Counted from the stretch's first letter, positions 37,926 to 47,717 are shown. The stretch is 64,000 bases of DNA from Thermus caldilimi (GCF_004684245.1 NZ_CP038452.1:916796-980795); one strand, 5' to 3'. A program made the numbers and translations. The notes: generated by a model from the letters alone, not told the origin.

Positions 37926-40311
37926 CTTTCCTGTTCTCCCTTTCCGCTTTATCGCCTTTGTCCCCACTGCCCTCGCCCTTAGCCTTTTCCACCACCATTT
38001 CGGCACCTTTTGCGCTTTCGCCTTCTGACTGGCTATCCCACAGGTATTCTACCACAGCAGGCAGTTTCACACTCTTTATTCCCTTTCTTTGGGTGTTCTT
38101 GAGAGGCATTAGTTCCCTCACCCTTGGGGCCTCGGGGCCGAAAATTTCCTTGAAAGCTCCCTCGGGGATGGTAAGGGTAGCTTCTTCAAAGTAGGCCAAG
38201 GGAAGGTCTACCTGTTCCCCCAAGCCCTGTATGTGTTCGCGATGCTTCTTTACCCAGTCCACAAGCTTCCATGCCAAACCTAGGCGCTCCAATCCCCTTA
38301 CCGTTTCCACCGGAAGAACTTCTAACCCTTTGGGCGTGATGGCAATGGCCTTCTCGTTCTTCTCAAAACGCACCCACCCTTGCCTCTTCCACTCTGGGAA
38401 GAAGGGAGGTGTACCCAGGGGTTCCGGTAAGGTTTCCCGGTTCACCTGTACCTTGGTCAACTCCAGGGTGTGAGGGTTCCTTCCCAGGTGTACCCGGTAC
38501 TCTCCGTTTACCACAGCTTCCGCCCACTCTCGGAAGCGGACCAAAGGAGTGGTTTCTTCTTCGGAATCCACAGGGAAGAGGTGTTTTTCCACCTCTGCCA
38601 TGACTTCATCGGGTTGTTCCCGCAAAGCCCCTAAGTGTTTCCCATAAGGGTAAAGAGGATTGCGGTGGCCTCCTATTTGCGGTTCATCCACCCGGGGCAA
38701 CCACACTTTCACCGGGTAGATTCCTGGACCAAAGACGAGTCCTTGGCCCTCCGTAAACTCGTTCATCTCCATAGGAGCCAGGAAAGGACGGGCCACTTCC
38801 TTCTCTGCCACCTGAAGCCGTGGATCAAAGATAGGTATGGCTCCCTTCCACCCCTGAGCTACCGTGCGCTCGTAAGCGGTGGTCTGCCCCAGGAACTCAG
38901 ACAGGTAAATGCGGTCCTCAATGGATATGGCGTAGGGAAAGATTACCCAGTGCCCCAGGTTGTTCAAGATGGCCTTGAACTCCGGCTCCCCGTAATCCTT
39001 GATCCCCTGGTGCAGGTTTTGCAAAGTGAGAATGTAGGCGATACGCCTCTCCCGCACCGTCGCCAGCATCACGTCCATCCCCGGCAGATAGCCCAGGTTC
39101 GCCCACTCGTCCAGGTAAATGATCACAGGCACCGGGCACCGCCCCCCATGGTTCCGAGCTTCCCGCAAGAGCGTGCGGTTGATATACCGCACAATCATCT
39201 GCAAGAAAACCTGGCCCACCCCTTCCATCAGCTGGTCCTGCGGTATGCCAATGTAGAAAAAGGTGGGCTCCCTAGCAATCCGGGCAACATCGATTTCCTC
39301 TTCCTCCCCTCCCCTCCCCGTGGCCCTCTCCAAGCGAGGGTCATCAAAGGGCTGTAGCTTCCCCAGGAGACCCGCAACTAGCCCCGTCTTTTGGTTAGGG
39401 GTGAGGTCCAGGAAAAATCCGATCTCTTCCTTGGCCCGGTCATCCCCCAGGCTTTCCACAAACTCCTCCACCGCCTCCGGTCCTCGCTTCAGCAAACGCA
39501 CCAAGCGCCCCAAAGAGCCGGAACCTACGGTGGCTTCCAGCCGCAACAGCGTGGAGAGGATGGCCCGTTCCTGATCCTTGTAGTAGGTCATGGCGGTAGC
39601 CCTTTGGTCGACGGGAATAATCCCCTCGGCGATCTCCATAGCCACCAAAGGGTCCGCGGCATCACGAAGCAGGGGAAGTTTCTTGGAGCCCAGGGTGTAA
39701 GGCAGGAAAAGCTCTATCCGGTGCCCGGCGTTTTCAAAGAGGGGGATAAACCTGGGAAACCCCTGGGTGTTGGGCCACTTCAAGTCCACTACCACCACGC
39801 TGTTGCCGTCTAAGGCGTCCATCACCAGATTGGGTTCGTAAAACCGGGAAGTTTTCCCCGCCCCCGGCTGACCCAGGACCAGGGTGTGGGCAAAGCGGGT
39901 CCTGCTGGGGTACCGCAGGGGCCTACCCTCGTACAGGCCCAGCCACCCACTCCTTTCTCTGCCGTGAAGATACCGCCCCAGGTCCGCTTTCTGGGCATAA
40001 CGGGAGGTGCCAGGAGCTTTCCTGGGTTTTTCGCTCATCTTAGCCCTTGCCAGGGCAGCCAAGGGCACCAAAGGGAGAAGGTAGTAAGGGAGGTTCTCGT
40101 CAAACCCCGAAACCACCCTTTCCTGATACCACCGATTGCATGCCCGGTCCCCCAAGCACCGAACAAGGCTCACTCCTCGCGCATTGAGTTCCTGTGTGGC
40201 CTGGATCACCCCCCGGACAAAGGTCCAAATCCCGTATCCCATCCCCAAAAGGATGGCGAGAACGCTTAGGAGAAACACCAAAAGCCACCTTCTCCGAGCC
40301 GCTTCGTCCAT
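37843..40311 (-). CDS. virD4: VirD4/TraG-type coupling ATPase
   Basis: This 822-residue protein has two N-terminal transmembrane segments (residues 10-30 and 75-90), Walker A LVLGQPGAGKTSRFYEPNLV near residue 143, Walker B PVPVIIYLDEWANLGYLPG and the coupling-protein box TLQNLHQGIKDYGE. The C-terminal 250 residues form an additional domain with a Ser/Gly-rich tail. Coupling proteins deliver the DNA-relaxase complex to the channel. The gene lies downstream of the VirB6-like gene in the T4SS operon. Confidence 0.9.
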   Translation of the reverse strand: MDEAARRRWLLVFLLSVLAILLGMGYGIWTFVRGVIQATQELNARGVSLVRCLGDRACNRWYQERVVSGFDENLPYYLLPLVPLAALARAKMSEKPRKAPGTSRYAQKADLGRYLHGRERSGWLGLYEGRPLRYPSRTRFAHTLVLGQPGAGKTSRFYEPNLVMDALDGNSVVVVDLKWPNTQGFPRFIPLFENAGHRIELFLPYTLGSKKLPLLRDAADPLVAMEIAEGIIPVDQRATAMTYYKDQERAILSTLLRLEATVGSGSLGRLVRLLKRGPEAVEEFVESLGDDRAKEEIGFFLDLTPNQKTGLVAGLLGKLQPFDDPRLERATGRGGEEEEIDVARIAREPTFFYIGIPQDQLMEGVGQVFLQMIVRYINRTLLREARNHGGRCPVPVIIYLDEWANLGYLPGMDVMLATVRERRIAYILTLQNLHQGIKDYGEPEFKAILNNLGHWVIFPYAISIEDRIYLSEFLGQTTAYERTVAQGWKGAIPIFDPRLQVAEKEVARPFLAPMEMNEFTEGQGLVFGPGIYPVKVWLPRVDEPQIGGHRNPLYPYGKHLGALREQPDEVMAEVEKHLFPVDSEEETTPLVRFREWAEAVVNGEYRVHLGRNPHTLELTKVQVNRETLPEPLGTPPFFPEWKRQGWVRFEKNEKAIAITPKGLEVLPVETVRGLERLGLAWKLVDWVKKHREHIQGLGEQVDLPLAYFEEATLTIPEGAFKEIFGPEAPRVRELMPLKNTQRKGIKSVKLPAVVEYLWDSQSEGESAKGAEMVVEKAKGEGSGDKGDKAERENRKGVSPEVSGTQGSRSPRSGDSGLDWLFE

Positions 40312-40315
40312 GGCG

Positions 40316-41476
40316 CTAAATCCTCACCGCAGAAGCTACCCGGTTCAAAGTGATGGAAACGCCAATCAGTATCCCCAGGATGGTCAGAAGGTACATGAAG
40401 ATGCCCACAACGCCGGTTACAATCCAGCTGGCAAGGGAAGTCAGCATGTTGTTCAGCGGGGCCAACACGGTATTCATGGCGTTGCCCACCGCTTGTGCCG
40501 CACCGGAAACTGCCCCGGCAAACCACTCCCTGATGTCATCCCACTTCTTTTGAAGCGTGTTCTGCGCAACCTGGTTTTCCACCTGGTTGCCGTAGTTTTC
40601 CACCTCACTCCGTAGCTGGGCAATAGCCTGCCGTTGCTGTTGCCGCACAGATTCCGCCTCTGCCATGATCTGTTGCAGCTGTTGCTGCATTTGCGCCACG
40701 CTTGTGTGCTGTAAGAGGCGAAGAGATGCCCCAAGGACCACAGGAGCAACGATGCCCAGCAATAACCCCGAAAGGTAAAGGGAAAGGACGGCCCTGAAAA
40801 CGGCTGGTACACCCAGAGCCATTGCGGTAGCGGCCAGCGGGAGAAGCACGATGGCGAGGTAGACCATGACCCCGGAAAGCATCATCGCTCCCACATAGGG
40901 AGCCGTAAGCAGAAGGGCCCCCTGCCCCATTTTGCTTACACTCGTCTTGACCGCTTGGTATGCTCCGGCTCCTCCTATACCCCGAGTGGTGCCCCCTAGC
41001 TCCCCCTTGGCTACCGTGCTTGCCCTCACAGCCGCTCGCGCCCCCGCCAGTCCCCCGCGAAAAACATTCAGCGCAAAGCCTCCCACAGCAAAGCTTCCTA
41101 TGGCAACCAAAGCATTGCGGACTGTGTCCCGAATGTCCAGCAGGGCTTGCCCCACACTGTCTGCAACCGGCCCCAAAGCCCTCTGGGCAGCCACCCGGTG
41201 CCCGTTTCGCCAAGCGTCGTAGAGGGAACTCTTAAAGGCGGCCCCTTCTGGACGTGTAGCCAGATTGAACAGCAATAGGGCCACCATGGCCCTTACGAAA
41301 ACGGCTTGCGCCGCCATCCGGTTGCCCCACGCGAACAGCGCCAAGGCCCACACGAAGGCAAAAACAATTGCCGCCCCTGCCGCTCCCGTGAACCACCCCT
41401 GAAGCCCCATTCCTTGTACGGTAGCGATAAACTGGCCGATGAAGTAGCTGTAGTCAGGAATACCCGGAAGGTTCAT
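40316..41476 (-). CDS. virB6: VirB6/TrbL-type polytopic membrane protein
   Basis: This 386-residue protein has six or more hydrophobic segments: FTGAAGAAIVFAFVWALALF, VFVRAMVALLLFNLA, a long central run and a C-terminal pair WIVTGVVGIFMYLLTILGIL. A Gln-rich coiled-coil loop (AQMQQQLQQIMAEAESVRQQ) lies between. Size, topology and place between VirB5- and VirD4-like genes fit the VirB6 inner-membrane channel subunit. Confidence 0.75.
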   Translation of the reverse strand: MNLPGIPDYSYFIGQFIATVQGMGLQGWFTGAAGAAIVFAFVWALALFAWGNRMAAQAVFVRAMVALLLFNLATRPEGAAFKSSLYDAWRNGHRVAAQRALGPVADSVGQALLDIRDTVRNALVAIGSFAVGGFALNVFRGGLAGARAAVRASTVAKGELGGTTRGIGGAGAYQAVKTSVSKMGQGALLLTAPYVGAMMLSGVMVYLAIVLLPLAATAMALGVPAVFRAVLSLYLSGLLLGIVAPVVLGASLRLLQHTSVAQMQQQLQQIMAEAESVRQQQRQAIAQLRSEVENYGNQVENQVAQNTLQKKWDDIREWFAGAVSGAAQAVGNAMNTVLAPLNNMLTSLASWIVTGVVGIFMYLLTILGILIGVSITLNRVASAVRI

Positions 41477-41486
41477 CCTTCACCCC

Positions 41487-42548
41487 CTACCAAGAGAGAC
41501 TTCCCCCGTCGGGGAGGTTATCCGCCATGTCCACCAACGACTGAAAACGCTCTCCCAAAACCCTCAGTTCGTTTTCCGCTTCCCTCGCTCCCTCCTCAAC
41601 GGCTACCGCATACGCCTGTAGCTCGTACTCGGCTTCGCCCGAATCCTTTTCCGCAAGAGCGGCGATCTCGTCGTACAACCCCACCAAGGACCCATTGGTG
41701 TAAAGCTGCGCCTGAACCTGCTTTTGCAGGAAGTCAACCAAGATGGGACTCGTGGCCGCCTGGAGCCTCAACAGGTACGAGATCCCCTCTACGGTAGCCT
41801 CCATAACTTCTCTCGTTGATGCCGCCGTTTTTGCCTTATCCACCAGCTGATCCGCCACACCTGCTCGCACCACCCCTCCCGTGGTCTGCTCCGCCTCCTT
41901 TGGTGTGACCACTTTTGTTACCAAGCTAGTTAGCTCCCCTATCGTCTCGTTGCTCTTTTTCAGTTCCTCCGAAAGGTTGGACGTGGCCTGTATGGCCGCC
42001 ACACGCTTCCCGATGTCCTTGACCTCCTCCAGGTAGTCCCCCAAGAAACCCCCCGCGATAGTGGGGTTGCTCTGGGCTTGTTGGACCAAAAGGTCAGGGG
42101 GGCTCCCTGTGGGATACCGTCCCGTTAGGGGTATATGCCTCACCTTTGCATCCTCTAGCATCGCCCTGGCAATCGCTCTTCGCAAAAGCTGCGGTGCCCG
42201 CCTTACCTGCTGAGCGGCATCGGCGATTTGGTCCACAAACTGGTTCACCCCCGGTCCTATGTACCACCCCAAGGACTGCATAAAGCCCTCAATGACACCT
42301 ATGCCTGCTTGGATGGCAAAGTCCTGCACATAGTCCTGGAAGTTCTCCGCTATCCAGCGGAAGTTGCCGTACACGCTCCTCAGGGTGCAAATCCAGTCCC
42401 AGTTACCGCCAAAGTTGAAGTCATAGGTAGCGCTGCAAGCGCTATTGAGCACTCCCCCAAGGGTGTCCCAGAACCCGTTGGCTTTTGCTGGAAAAGCTCC
42501 TGGGACAAAGGTCAGGACTGCTCCCACAAGAATGGCTTTCGCTCTCAT
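41487..42548 (-). CDS. VirB5/TrbJ-like exported protein
   Basis: This 353-residue protein has a signal peptide (MRAKAILVGAVLTFVPGAFPAKA in the first 23 residues) and a largely helical body with coiled-coil stretches (KKSNETIGELTSLVTKVV; ATSPILVDFLQKQVQAQLYT). Helical exported proteins directly before VirB6 are usually VirB5/TrbJ pilus-tip proteins. The start overlaps the VirB4 stop. Identification rests on position, signal and helicity. Confidence 0.65.
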   Translation of the reverse strand: MRAKAILVGAVLTFVPGAFPAKANGFWDTLGGVLNSACSATYDFNFGGNWDWICTLRSVYGNFRWIAENFQDYVQDFAIQAGIGVIEGFMQSLGWYIGPGVNQFVDQIADAAQQVRRAPQLLRRAIARAMLEDAKVRHIPLTGRYPTGSPPDLLVQQAQSNPTIAGGFLGDYLEEVKDIGKRVAAIQATSNLSEELKKSNETIGELTSLVTKVVTPKEAEQTTGGVVRAGVADQLVDKAKTAASTREVMEATVEGISYLLRLQAATSPILVDFLQKQVQAQLYTNGSLVGLYDEIAALAEKDSGEAEYELQAYAVAVEEGAREAENELRVLGERFQSLVDMADNLPDGGSLSW

Positions 42549-45004
42549 GCTTCCCCCCGAGCTAGGGCTAGAACGGCATCTTTCGGATTCCCGTAGCGCT
42601 TGACAGCCTCTTCTCGCCTCCTTTTGTCGTTATTGTCTGTTGTGTAGCTCCAGTATTCCAGGGGAGAAACCCTTACTCTCAACACGCCCCCCTCGAGGCC
42701 CGTTCCCGTCCTGAGGACTACCAGCACATCCGAATACTGCCCCTTTTTGTATTCCAGCTTCTTGTAAACCTCTTCAATGGCTCGCTCAGGTATGCCAAAA
42801 AGCTTCATGATGTGTTCCTCCTGTTCCGAGGCCCGGAGAAGGTAGTGATAGTACGTGTTGCTCACGATCCCTTGGGCATACCCCGAGGTAAAGTCCTTCA
42901 GTTCCTGCGTGATGGCGTAAATCGCCGCTCCGAAGGTCCGGCTCCGCCGGTAAAGGTTCTCCACCACCCCCGCCCCGTACTTGTTCTTCAAAAGCGCCCA
43001 CGCCTCGTCTAAAACCACCAGCTTGGGCCCCTTCTTCTTGGTAATCTTTTTCCAAATGAGGTCCGAAATGAGGAGGAGGCCCACCTGAGTCAAGGGGCCG
43101 TCGTTTCCCAGCCTGCCCGTTTCAAAGTAGACCACCTGGTTGTCCAGGTTCACCTGGGAAGGGCGGTCAATGAGACGCCCGTACACGGAGTCTCCCGTCC
43201 AGTTGTCCAGGGCCAGGGCAAGGCGCTGGGCGATTTCCTTCTCCGAGGGGCCCATGGGTTTGCCGTTCACCTGTTCCATGGTGCGGAGCTTGCGCACCAC
43301 CGTGGAGAGGGTAAAGGGTTCCAGGTACTTCTGGCCCCTTTCGTCCTCCTGCTGCTGCATCAGGTAGGTCTGCTCCACGGCGGCCATCCAGATGGCCTCC
43401 TCTACCATGGCCTCCTGTTCGTTCAAGGGAGGAGGTATCATGGCCCGGAAAATAGCCCGAATCAGGTCTCTCTTTTCTTCCGAGGGAAAAAGCTCCCCTT
43501 CGGACAGCTCAAAGGGGTTGACGCTGGTGCCCTCTACGGGGTCCATGACCACCACGCTCCCTCCTAAAAGTTCCACCAGGAACGCGTAGTTGAAACCCCG
43601 GTCCACGATGATGACTTCCACCCCCCGGAGGGCCACCTGACTGATGAGGGACTGCACGAAAAAGCTCTTACCCGATCCGCTTCCCCCCACCACAATCCCG
43701 TGCTTGGCCGGGAATCGGTCAGAAAACAGGTCAATCTTTACTGGTACGCCCCCTGCTCCCTCATAGATAGCCATCGGCCTGTCCAAACCCCTCCAGGGGG
43801 ACCACGTGGGCATCAAGTCTGCGGCGTTGTCTTCCAACAAAAGGGTCTTGTAGTACGGCACCTTGCCCGAACCCGGCGATAGGCTCACCCACGCCTCAAA
43901 AAAGTCGGCCACAGGAATACCTCTAGCTCCCCCCACCTGAGCAAAACGCCCCCTCGCCGCCGGTATCCTTTTTTTCAAATCTCGCAAACTCTTTTCGAGA
44001 AGGACCAGGTGCAGGCTAGTTTCAAAAAAGTGGCGGCTTTCCCCCTGGGCTCTCTTTAGTGCCTCTTCGTAGTTTTGTGCTTTGACAAACACCGAAGGGT
44101 CCACCACCGTGTCCGAGCGGGCCATGGCGCTAGCCGTGCGGTGCCCCGTGCTTACCTTACGGACTTCCCTCTCCCAAGGCTTGTGGTACCAATCCGCTAT
44201 CAGGTAGAACTCCCCTTCGGTGCGCAAAAGCGCGTCCGCGATCCCAGGCCACGTGGAATCGGGGGAGGAAGCCATGGCTACACCGCCCACCCACCGCTCT
44301 CCCAAGCGGATGTAAAAGGGGTAAGCGTTGTCCACCTCCGTTTGCGCCACCTGTCGGGTCAACCCCCGGTAGTCAGGCGTCCCGTAAGGGGCCCTGGCCC
44401 TCGGAGGCTCGTACTCCGGGGTGGGCTTGTCTGGGTTGAACCACCGCCACAAGGTCTCAAAGAGACGCTTGTCGTCCGCCGGTACAGCCTTGATCCCCGC
44501 CCCTGCCAGCTGGACCACCACCTCTTCCCGGTACGCCAAGGCGAGGTCTTTGGCCTCCTGGTACTCCCGCTCGGAAAACATTCCCCGTATCCTCCCTCGA
44601 GGAGGGGTCAGGGACAAAAACCCGTAGTACCGCCAGGTGCGCAAAACCCCGGCTTCCGCGAGTTTACGGAAGAGTTTGACTTTTTCTCCAAAAAATAGCT
44701 TACCTAAGGGGTGAACAAAAGTGGCCTCTTCCTTTTCTATTTCTTGCAGGTAGCCCTCTGCTTCTTGCCTGGCTTCCACGAGTAGGCGGAACCGTTCTCC
44801 CTCAGGCACCGTGAGCCGTAAAAAGGTGGCAAAGCGCTCAGCGAAGTCCAGGAGATCCCGATCCGAAAAGAGGAGCATGACCGGTAGCTGAAGTTCAAAC
44901 CCCACCTCCAGCCTTCCCTCTCGGGTAAAAAAGATGCCGTCCTCCAACTCCCAATGGGGAAGCTCATCGGCCAAGGGCAAGGTCTTCGTACCCAGAACGC
45001 TCAT
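42545..45004 (-). CDS. virB4: VirB4/TraC-type secretion ATPase
   Basis: This 819-residue protein starts MSVLGTKTLPLADELPHWEL after GGAGGTGGTCA. It has the VirB4 CagE-type N-terminal domain, Walker A VGGSGSGKSFFVQSLISQVA near residue 440, Walker B PKLVVLDEAWALLKN and a following RRSRTFGAAIYAITQE segment with the arginine-rich sensor. It energises pilus assembly and substrate transfer. The coding region sits in canonical order between VirB3- and VirB5-like genes. Confidence 0.9.
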   Translation of the reverse strand: MSVLGTKTLPLADELPHWELEDGIFFTREGRLEVGFELQLPVMLLFSDRDLLDFAERFATFLRLTVPEGERFRLLVEARQEAEGYLQEIEKEEATFVHPLGKLFFGEKVKLFRKLAEAGVLRTWRYYGFLSLTPPRGRIRGMFSEREYQEAKDLALAYREEVVVQLAGAGIKAVPADDKRLFETLWRWFNPDKPTPEYEPPRARAPYGTPDYRGLTRQVAQTEVDNAYPFYIRLGERWVGGVAMASSPDSTWPGIADALLRTEGEFYLIADWYHKPWEREVRKVSTGHRTASAMARSDTVVDPSVFVKAQNYEEALKRAQGESRHFFETSLHLVLLEKSLRDLKKRIPAARGRFAQVGGARGIPVADFFEAWVSLSPGSGKVPYYKTLLLEDNAADLMPTWSPWRGLDRPMAIYEGAGGVPVKIDLFSDRFPAKHGIVVGGSGSGKSFFVQSLISQVALRGVEVIIVDRGFNYAFLVELLGGSVVVMDPVEGTSVNPFELSEGELFPSEEKRDLIRAIFRAMIPPPLNEQEAMVEEAIWMAAVEQTYLMQQQEDERGQKYLEPFTLSTVVRKLRTMEQVNGKPMGPSEKEIAQRLALALDNWTGDSVYGRLIDRPSQVNLDNQVVYFETGRLGNDGPLTQVGLLLISDLIWKKITKKKGPKLVVLDEAWALLKNKYGAGVVENLYRRSRTFGAAIYAITQELKDFTSGYAQGIVSNTYYHYLLRASEQEEHIMKLFGIPERAIEEVYKKLEYKKGQYSDVLVVLRTGTGLEGGVLRVRVSPLEYWSYTTDNNDKRRREEAVKRYGNPKDAVLALARGEA

Positions 45005-45350
45005 TGACCACCTCCGGTTCGGCAAGCCCAGCCCGAGAAAGTGTCAACGGAACCTCCCTCTGCGGCTCCGAAGGATAGTAGACATCCGCCTTCGTAATGA
45101 ACCGAATAAACCGCCACCCCACCCCATACCCGTAGTTGTCATTCACCCAAAGGCTCACCTTGTAAACCAGCACCACCGCAGCAATGGAAACCAGTCCTCG
45201 TATCCAAATGTTCGCCACCAAAATCTGTACCACCTGAAGGGCCAAAAATCCCCCAAACAAAGAGGCCATCACCACCCCCAGGGGAAGCCCAAACAGGGTC
45301 AGGCTCGTGTCCAAGCGCGGTACCTTACGCCTGATCCGCTCCCTCTCCAC
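44964..45350 (-). CDS. VirB3-like membrane protein
   Basis: This protein of about 128 residues starts at a GTG (VERERIRRKVPRLDTSLTLF) after GGAGGGGGGTAAG. It has two adjacent hydrophobic segments (LGVVMASLFGGFLALQVVQI; GLVSIAAVVLVYKVSLWVN) and a soluble C-terminal tail, and its 3' end overlaps virB4. Size, topology and place between VirB2 and VirB4 are typical of VirB3. Confidence 0.7.
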   Translation of the reverse strand: MERERIRRKVPRLDTSLTLFGLPLGVVMASLFGGFLALQVVQILVANIWIRGLVSIAAVVLVYKVSLWVNDNYGYGVGWRFIRFITKADVYYPSEPQREVPLTLSRAGLAEPEVVNERSGYEDLALGR

Positions 45351-45427
45351 CTTACCCCCCTCCATCAACACATGAGGGGAGGGAAAGCACCCCCCCTCCC
45401 CTCACGTTCCTCAACCGCCTCAACTTC

Positions 45428-45778
45428 TTAGGCGCACCCTGTTGCTCCCAAAATAGCGTTCCCCAAAGCCTTGGCCGCCAAGAGCAAAGCACCCCCCGCA
45501 ATGGCCGTGATGATGAGCCCCATGGAGTTCCGGTTGCCGATGATAAGCCCACCAAATCCAAGGGCCAGCATGATGATAGCCAAAGCCGCCCCAAAGGGTC
45601 CCGTGACCGCATCCACAACTCCACAAATGATGCCCTGAATGCGGTTCATGGGCCCCGCCAGGGGGTTGCTACCTCCACCGCCGCCCGCCAAAGCCAGCTG
45701 GGTCCCCATCGCCATCAAAACCCCAACCGCCATCCCAGGGGACAGCCTAAAAACCCGCAACCAGTCCTTCAGCCACAT
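45428..45778 (-). CDS. VirB2/TrbC-type conjugative pilin
   Basis: This 116-residue prepropilin starts MWLKDWLRVFRLSPGMAVGV after GTGAGGTGAAG. A signal segment ends near LALAGGGGG, followed by two hydrophobic helices (IICGVVDAVTGPFGAALAII, LIITAIAGGALLLAAKALG) with a short loop and a terminal Cys. This is the usual VirB2 pattern. It is the first gene of the minus-strand T4SS operon and faces a divergent operon across an 80-bp promoter region. Confidence 0.8.
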   Translation of the reverse strand: MWLKDWLRVFRLSPGMAVGVLMAMGTQLALAGGGGGSNPLAGPMNRIQGIICGVVDAVTGPFGAALAIIMLALGFGGLIIGNRNSMGLIITAIAGGALLLAAKALGNAILGATGCA

Positions 45779-45822
45779 CTTCACCTCACTTTCACAACAC
45801 AGTTTCTCCGTTTCTACCTCAG

Positions 45823-45852
45823 TTGTCAATACCCCCAGCTGTGAGGTAATAT
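45823..45852 (+). promoter_or_regulatory. Promoter for the VirB10-like operon (leaderless)
   Basis: TTGTCA and TAATAT hexamers are spaced by 18 bp, and the -10 ends six bases before the GTG start. That spacing predicts a leaderless message, common in the Deinococcus-Thermus group. A TTGACA on the opposite strand (45824-45829) overlaps it and may serve the divergent virB2 operon. Confidence 0.5.
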
Positions 45853-45858
45853 TCTCTC

Positions 45859-46926
45859 GTGGAAAAGGAAAGGCGAGTGGACAGGGAAGCGATCAAATCA
45901 GCGCTCAAGGCAAAGTACCCGGATATGCCTGAGCCGGGAACGGCACCTTGGACGGAGTTTCTAAGGAAGCTGAAGGAGTCGGCTCCCGAGGACTACCGTT
46001 CGGCGCTTCTCCTGGGAGGAGGGGTAACCCAAGCCCTTCAGAAAGAAATCCAACGGGCTCAGCGCCGGGATGCTCTAAGAAATCTCTTCACCCGTTTTTT
46101 CCTCAGGGATCACCCCACAGGAAAAGTGCCAGACAAGCGCAAGATCGGCCTCCTGATCTTCCTCCTCGTAGGAGGACTCTTCAGTGCAGCCTTCTTCCTG
46201 GGGAACTCCCCCAAAAAGGAGGCGCGAGGGGGGGGACTGGGTGCGGGAGTGGTTTCAGGGCTAGCTTCATCTGGGAACTCTTCGGGGTCTTCGATCCCTA
46301 AGGTTTCTGTTTCCCCTCAAGAAGTCCCGGGAAACACCTCTGAGCCGGTCAGTTCCTCTTCTACCTCTGAAGCACCTTCGCCGGGTTCCTCTTCCCTGGG
46401 AAGCTCTACCTCGGGAAGCTCCGCCACACCCTTTCCGTCCACGGGTTCTCCTACACAGGGAGAAGGCATGGGAAACGTAGGTCAGCAGAACACCTTAGGT
46501 AATCTTCCACCACCTCCTCCTCCGGTGTACGGTGGAGTAGCAGGAGGAACCGTACCTCCTCCACCAGACGCCTCCCTAAGTACCCAAGGTGCACAGGTGG
46601 TAGGCCCGCCTCCCATGGTGTTGTATGCCAATCCCGGTATGCCTACAGGGACCGCTTCTTCTCCTCCGGGATTTGCCGGGTCCACACCGCCCCCTTCCGG
46701 ACCTTCTGAACCTGGGGTGAGTTCCTCGCAGGGTTCAGGAAACACAGGAGAGATGGCTGTTTTCCAAACTCCCCCTGGCGGAATGTTGGTCGTACAGAGC
46801 GCTCCTGCAAGCGGTATGCAGGTAGTTAGCGAAACACCCTCCCCTTCTGGAGTAGGGGAAACTCCCACTTCTCCTGTCCCCATGGGTCCCATGGGACCTC
46901 AGTTCCCCCAAGGAGGTGGCAAGTGA
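45859..46926 (+). CDS. VirB10-like protein, N-terminal half (split)
   Basis: This 355-residue protein has a cytoplasmic part (about 95 residues with a charged helix EFLRKLKESAPEDYRSALLL), one transmembrane helix (IGLLIFLLVGGLFSAAFFLG) and then about 240 residues of Ser/Pro/Gly-rich sequence with PPPPPP tracts. That is the usual N-terminal layout of VirB10/TrbI without the C-terminal barrel. The next gene encodes the missing part. The GTG start is leaderless. Splitting VirB10 in this way is unusual. Confidence 0.7.
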   Translation: MEKERRVDREAIKSALKAKYPDMPEPGTAPWTEFLRKLKESAPEDYRSALLLGGGVTQALQKEIQRAQRRDALRNLFTRFFLRDHPTGKVPDKRKIGLLIFLLVGGLFSAAFFLGNSPKKEARGGGLGAGVVSGLASSGNSSGSSIPKVSVSPQEVPGNTSEPVSSSSTSEAPSPGSSSLGSSTSGSSATPFPSTGSPTQGEGMGNVGQQNTLGNLPPPPPPVYGGVAGGTVPPPPDASLSTQGAQVVGPPPMVLYANPGMPTGTASSPPGFAGSTPPPSGPSEPGVSSSQGSGNTGEMAVFQTPPGGMLVVQSAPASGMQVVSETPSPSGVGETPTSPVPMGPMGPQFPQGGGK

Positions 46927-47717
46927 GATTTCACGCCCTTGCCCTCTTCTTGTTGAGCATGGGTTTGGCCCAAAACCCAGATCCCTGGATCGTTTATCAG
47001 CGTCCTTCCTCTCCTCCAGTTCTACCTCCGGCAACACCTCCTGCTTCTTCTCCTCCTTCCGCCGTTCCTGCCCTTCCCTCCAGTCTTCCCACCAACCCTT
47101 TGCCTTTTGGGGGCTTGCCCTCTCCTTCCTCTGCCTCTCCACCTTCTGGTGAGACCCCTTACTTACCCGGCACTTTGTTGAAGGGCCGTCTTCTCACGGG
47201 GGTCTACCTTGTTCCAGGGAAGTTTGTCCCCGTAGCGGTAGAACTGGAGGACCGAGCGGTGTTGGTGGGTCAAGCGAGGTTTGATCCCACAGGACGCATC
47301 TGGATTGACCTGACCACCGCCGTAAAGGAAGGGAGCGTAACCCCTGTTAGGGCAGTGGCCCTGGAGGCCTCCGAAATTACCCAAGGGCTTCCCGCTAAGG
47401 TGGGAGAAGAAGCTCCTACCCTGTTAGCCGACCTGGTTCGCGGAGCTTTGGGGGGCATATCCGATTTTGTGAAGGCTTCCCTGGAGGCCACTCAGGTCAT
47501 CACTCTTCCCGGAGGAGGGCAGGCGGTGCAGCGTTCTACTCCTCCTCTGGAGCTTTTTCTGCTTGCCCGGGCTGCCAACCTTGTAGCCTTACCTCAGGAC
47601 CAAACGGCCATTATCCGCACGGTGAAGGTGGAACGTGACACTCCTCTCTATGTCCTCTTCCTTTCCGGTTCTGACGCCGGGGCTAGCGAAGAAACTTCGC
47701 CTACCCCTAGAAGGTAG
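46923..47717 (+). CDS. VirB10-like protein, C-terminal half (split, exported)
   Basis: This 264-residue protein overlaps the previous stop by GTGA and begins with its own signal peptide (MRFHALALFLLSMGLAQNP). A proline-rich spacer is followed by YLPGTLLKGRLLTGVYLVPG and PTGRIWIDLTTAVKEGS, which follow the start of the VirB10/TrbI beta-barrel domain, and by helical segments. It should partner the upstream membrane-anchored half across the periplasm. Confidence 0.7.
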   Translation: MRFHALALFLLSMGLAQNPDPWIVYQRPSSPPVLPPATPPASSPPSAVPALPSSLPTNPLPFGGLPSPSSASPPSGETPYLPGTLLKGRLLTGVYLVPGKFVPVAVELEDRAVLVGQARFDPTGRIWIDLTTAVKEGSVTPVRAVALEASEITQGLPAKVGEEAPTLLADLVRGALGGISDFVKASLEATQVITLPGGGQAVQRSTPPLELFLLARAANLVALPQDQTAIIRTVKVERDTPLYVLFLSGSDAGASEETSPTPRR

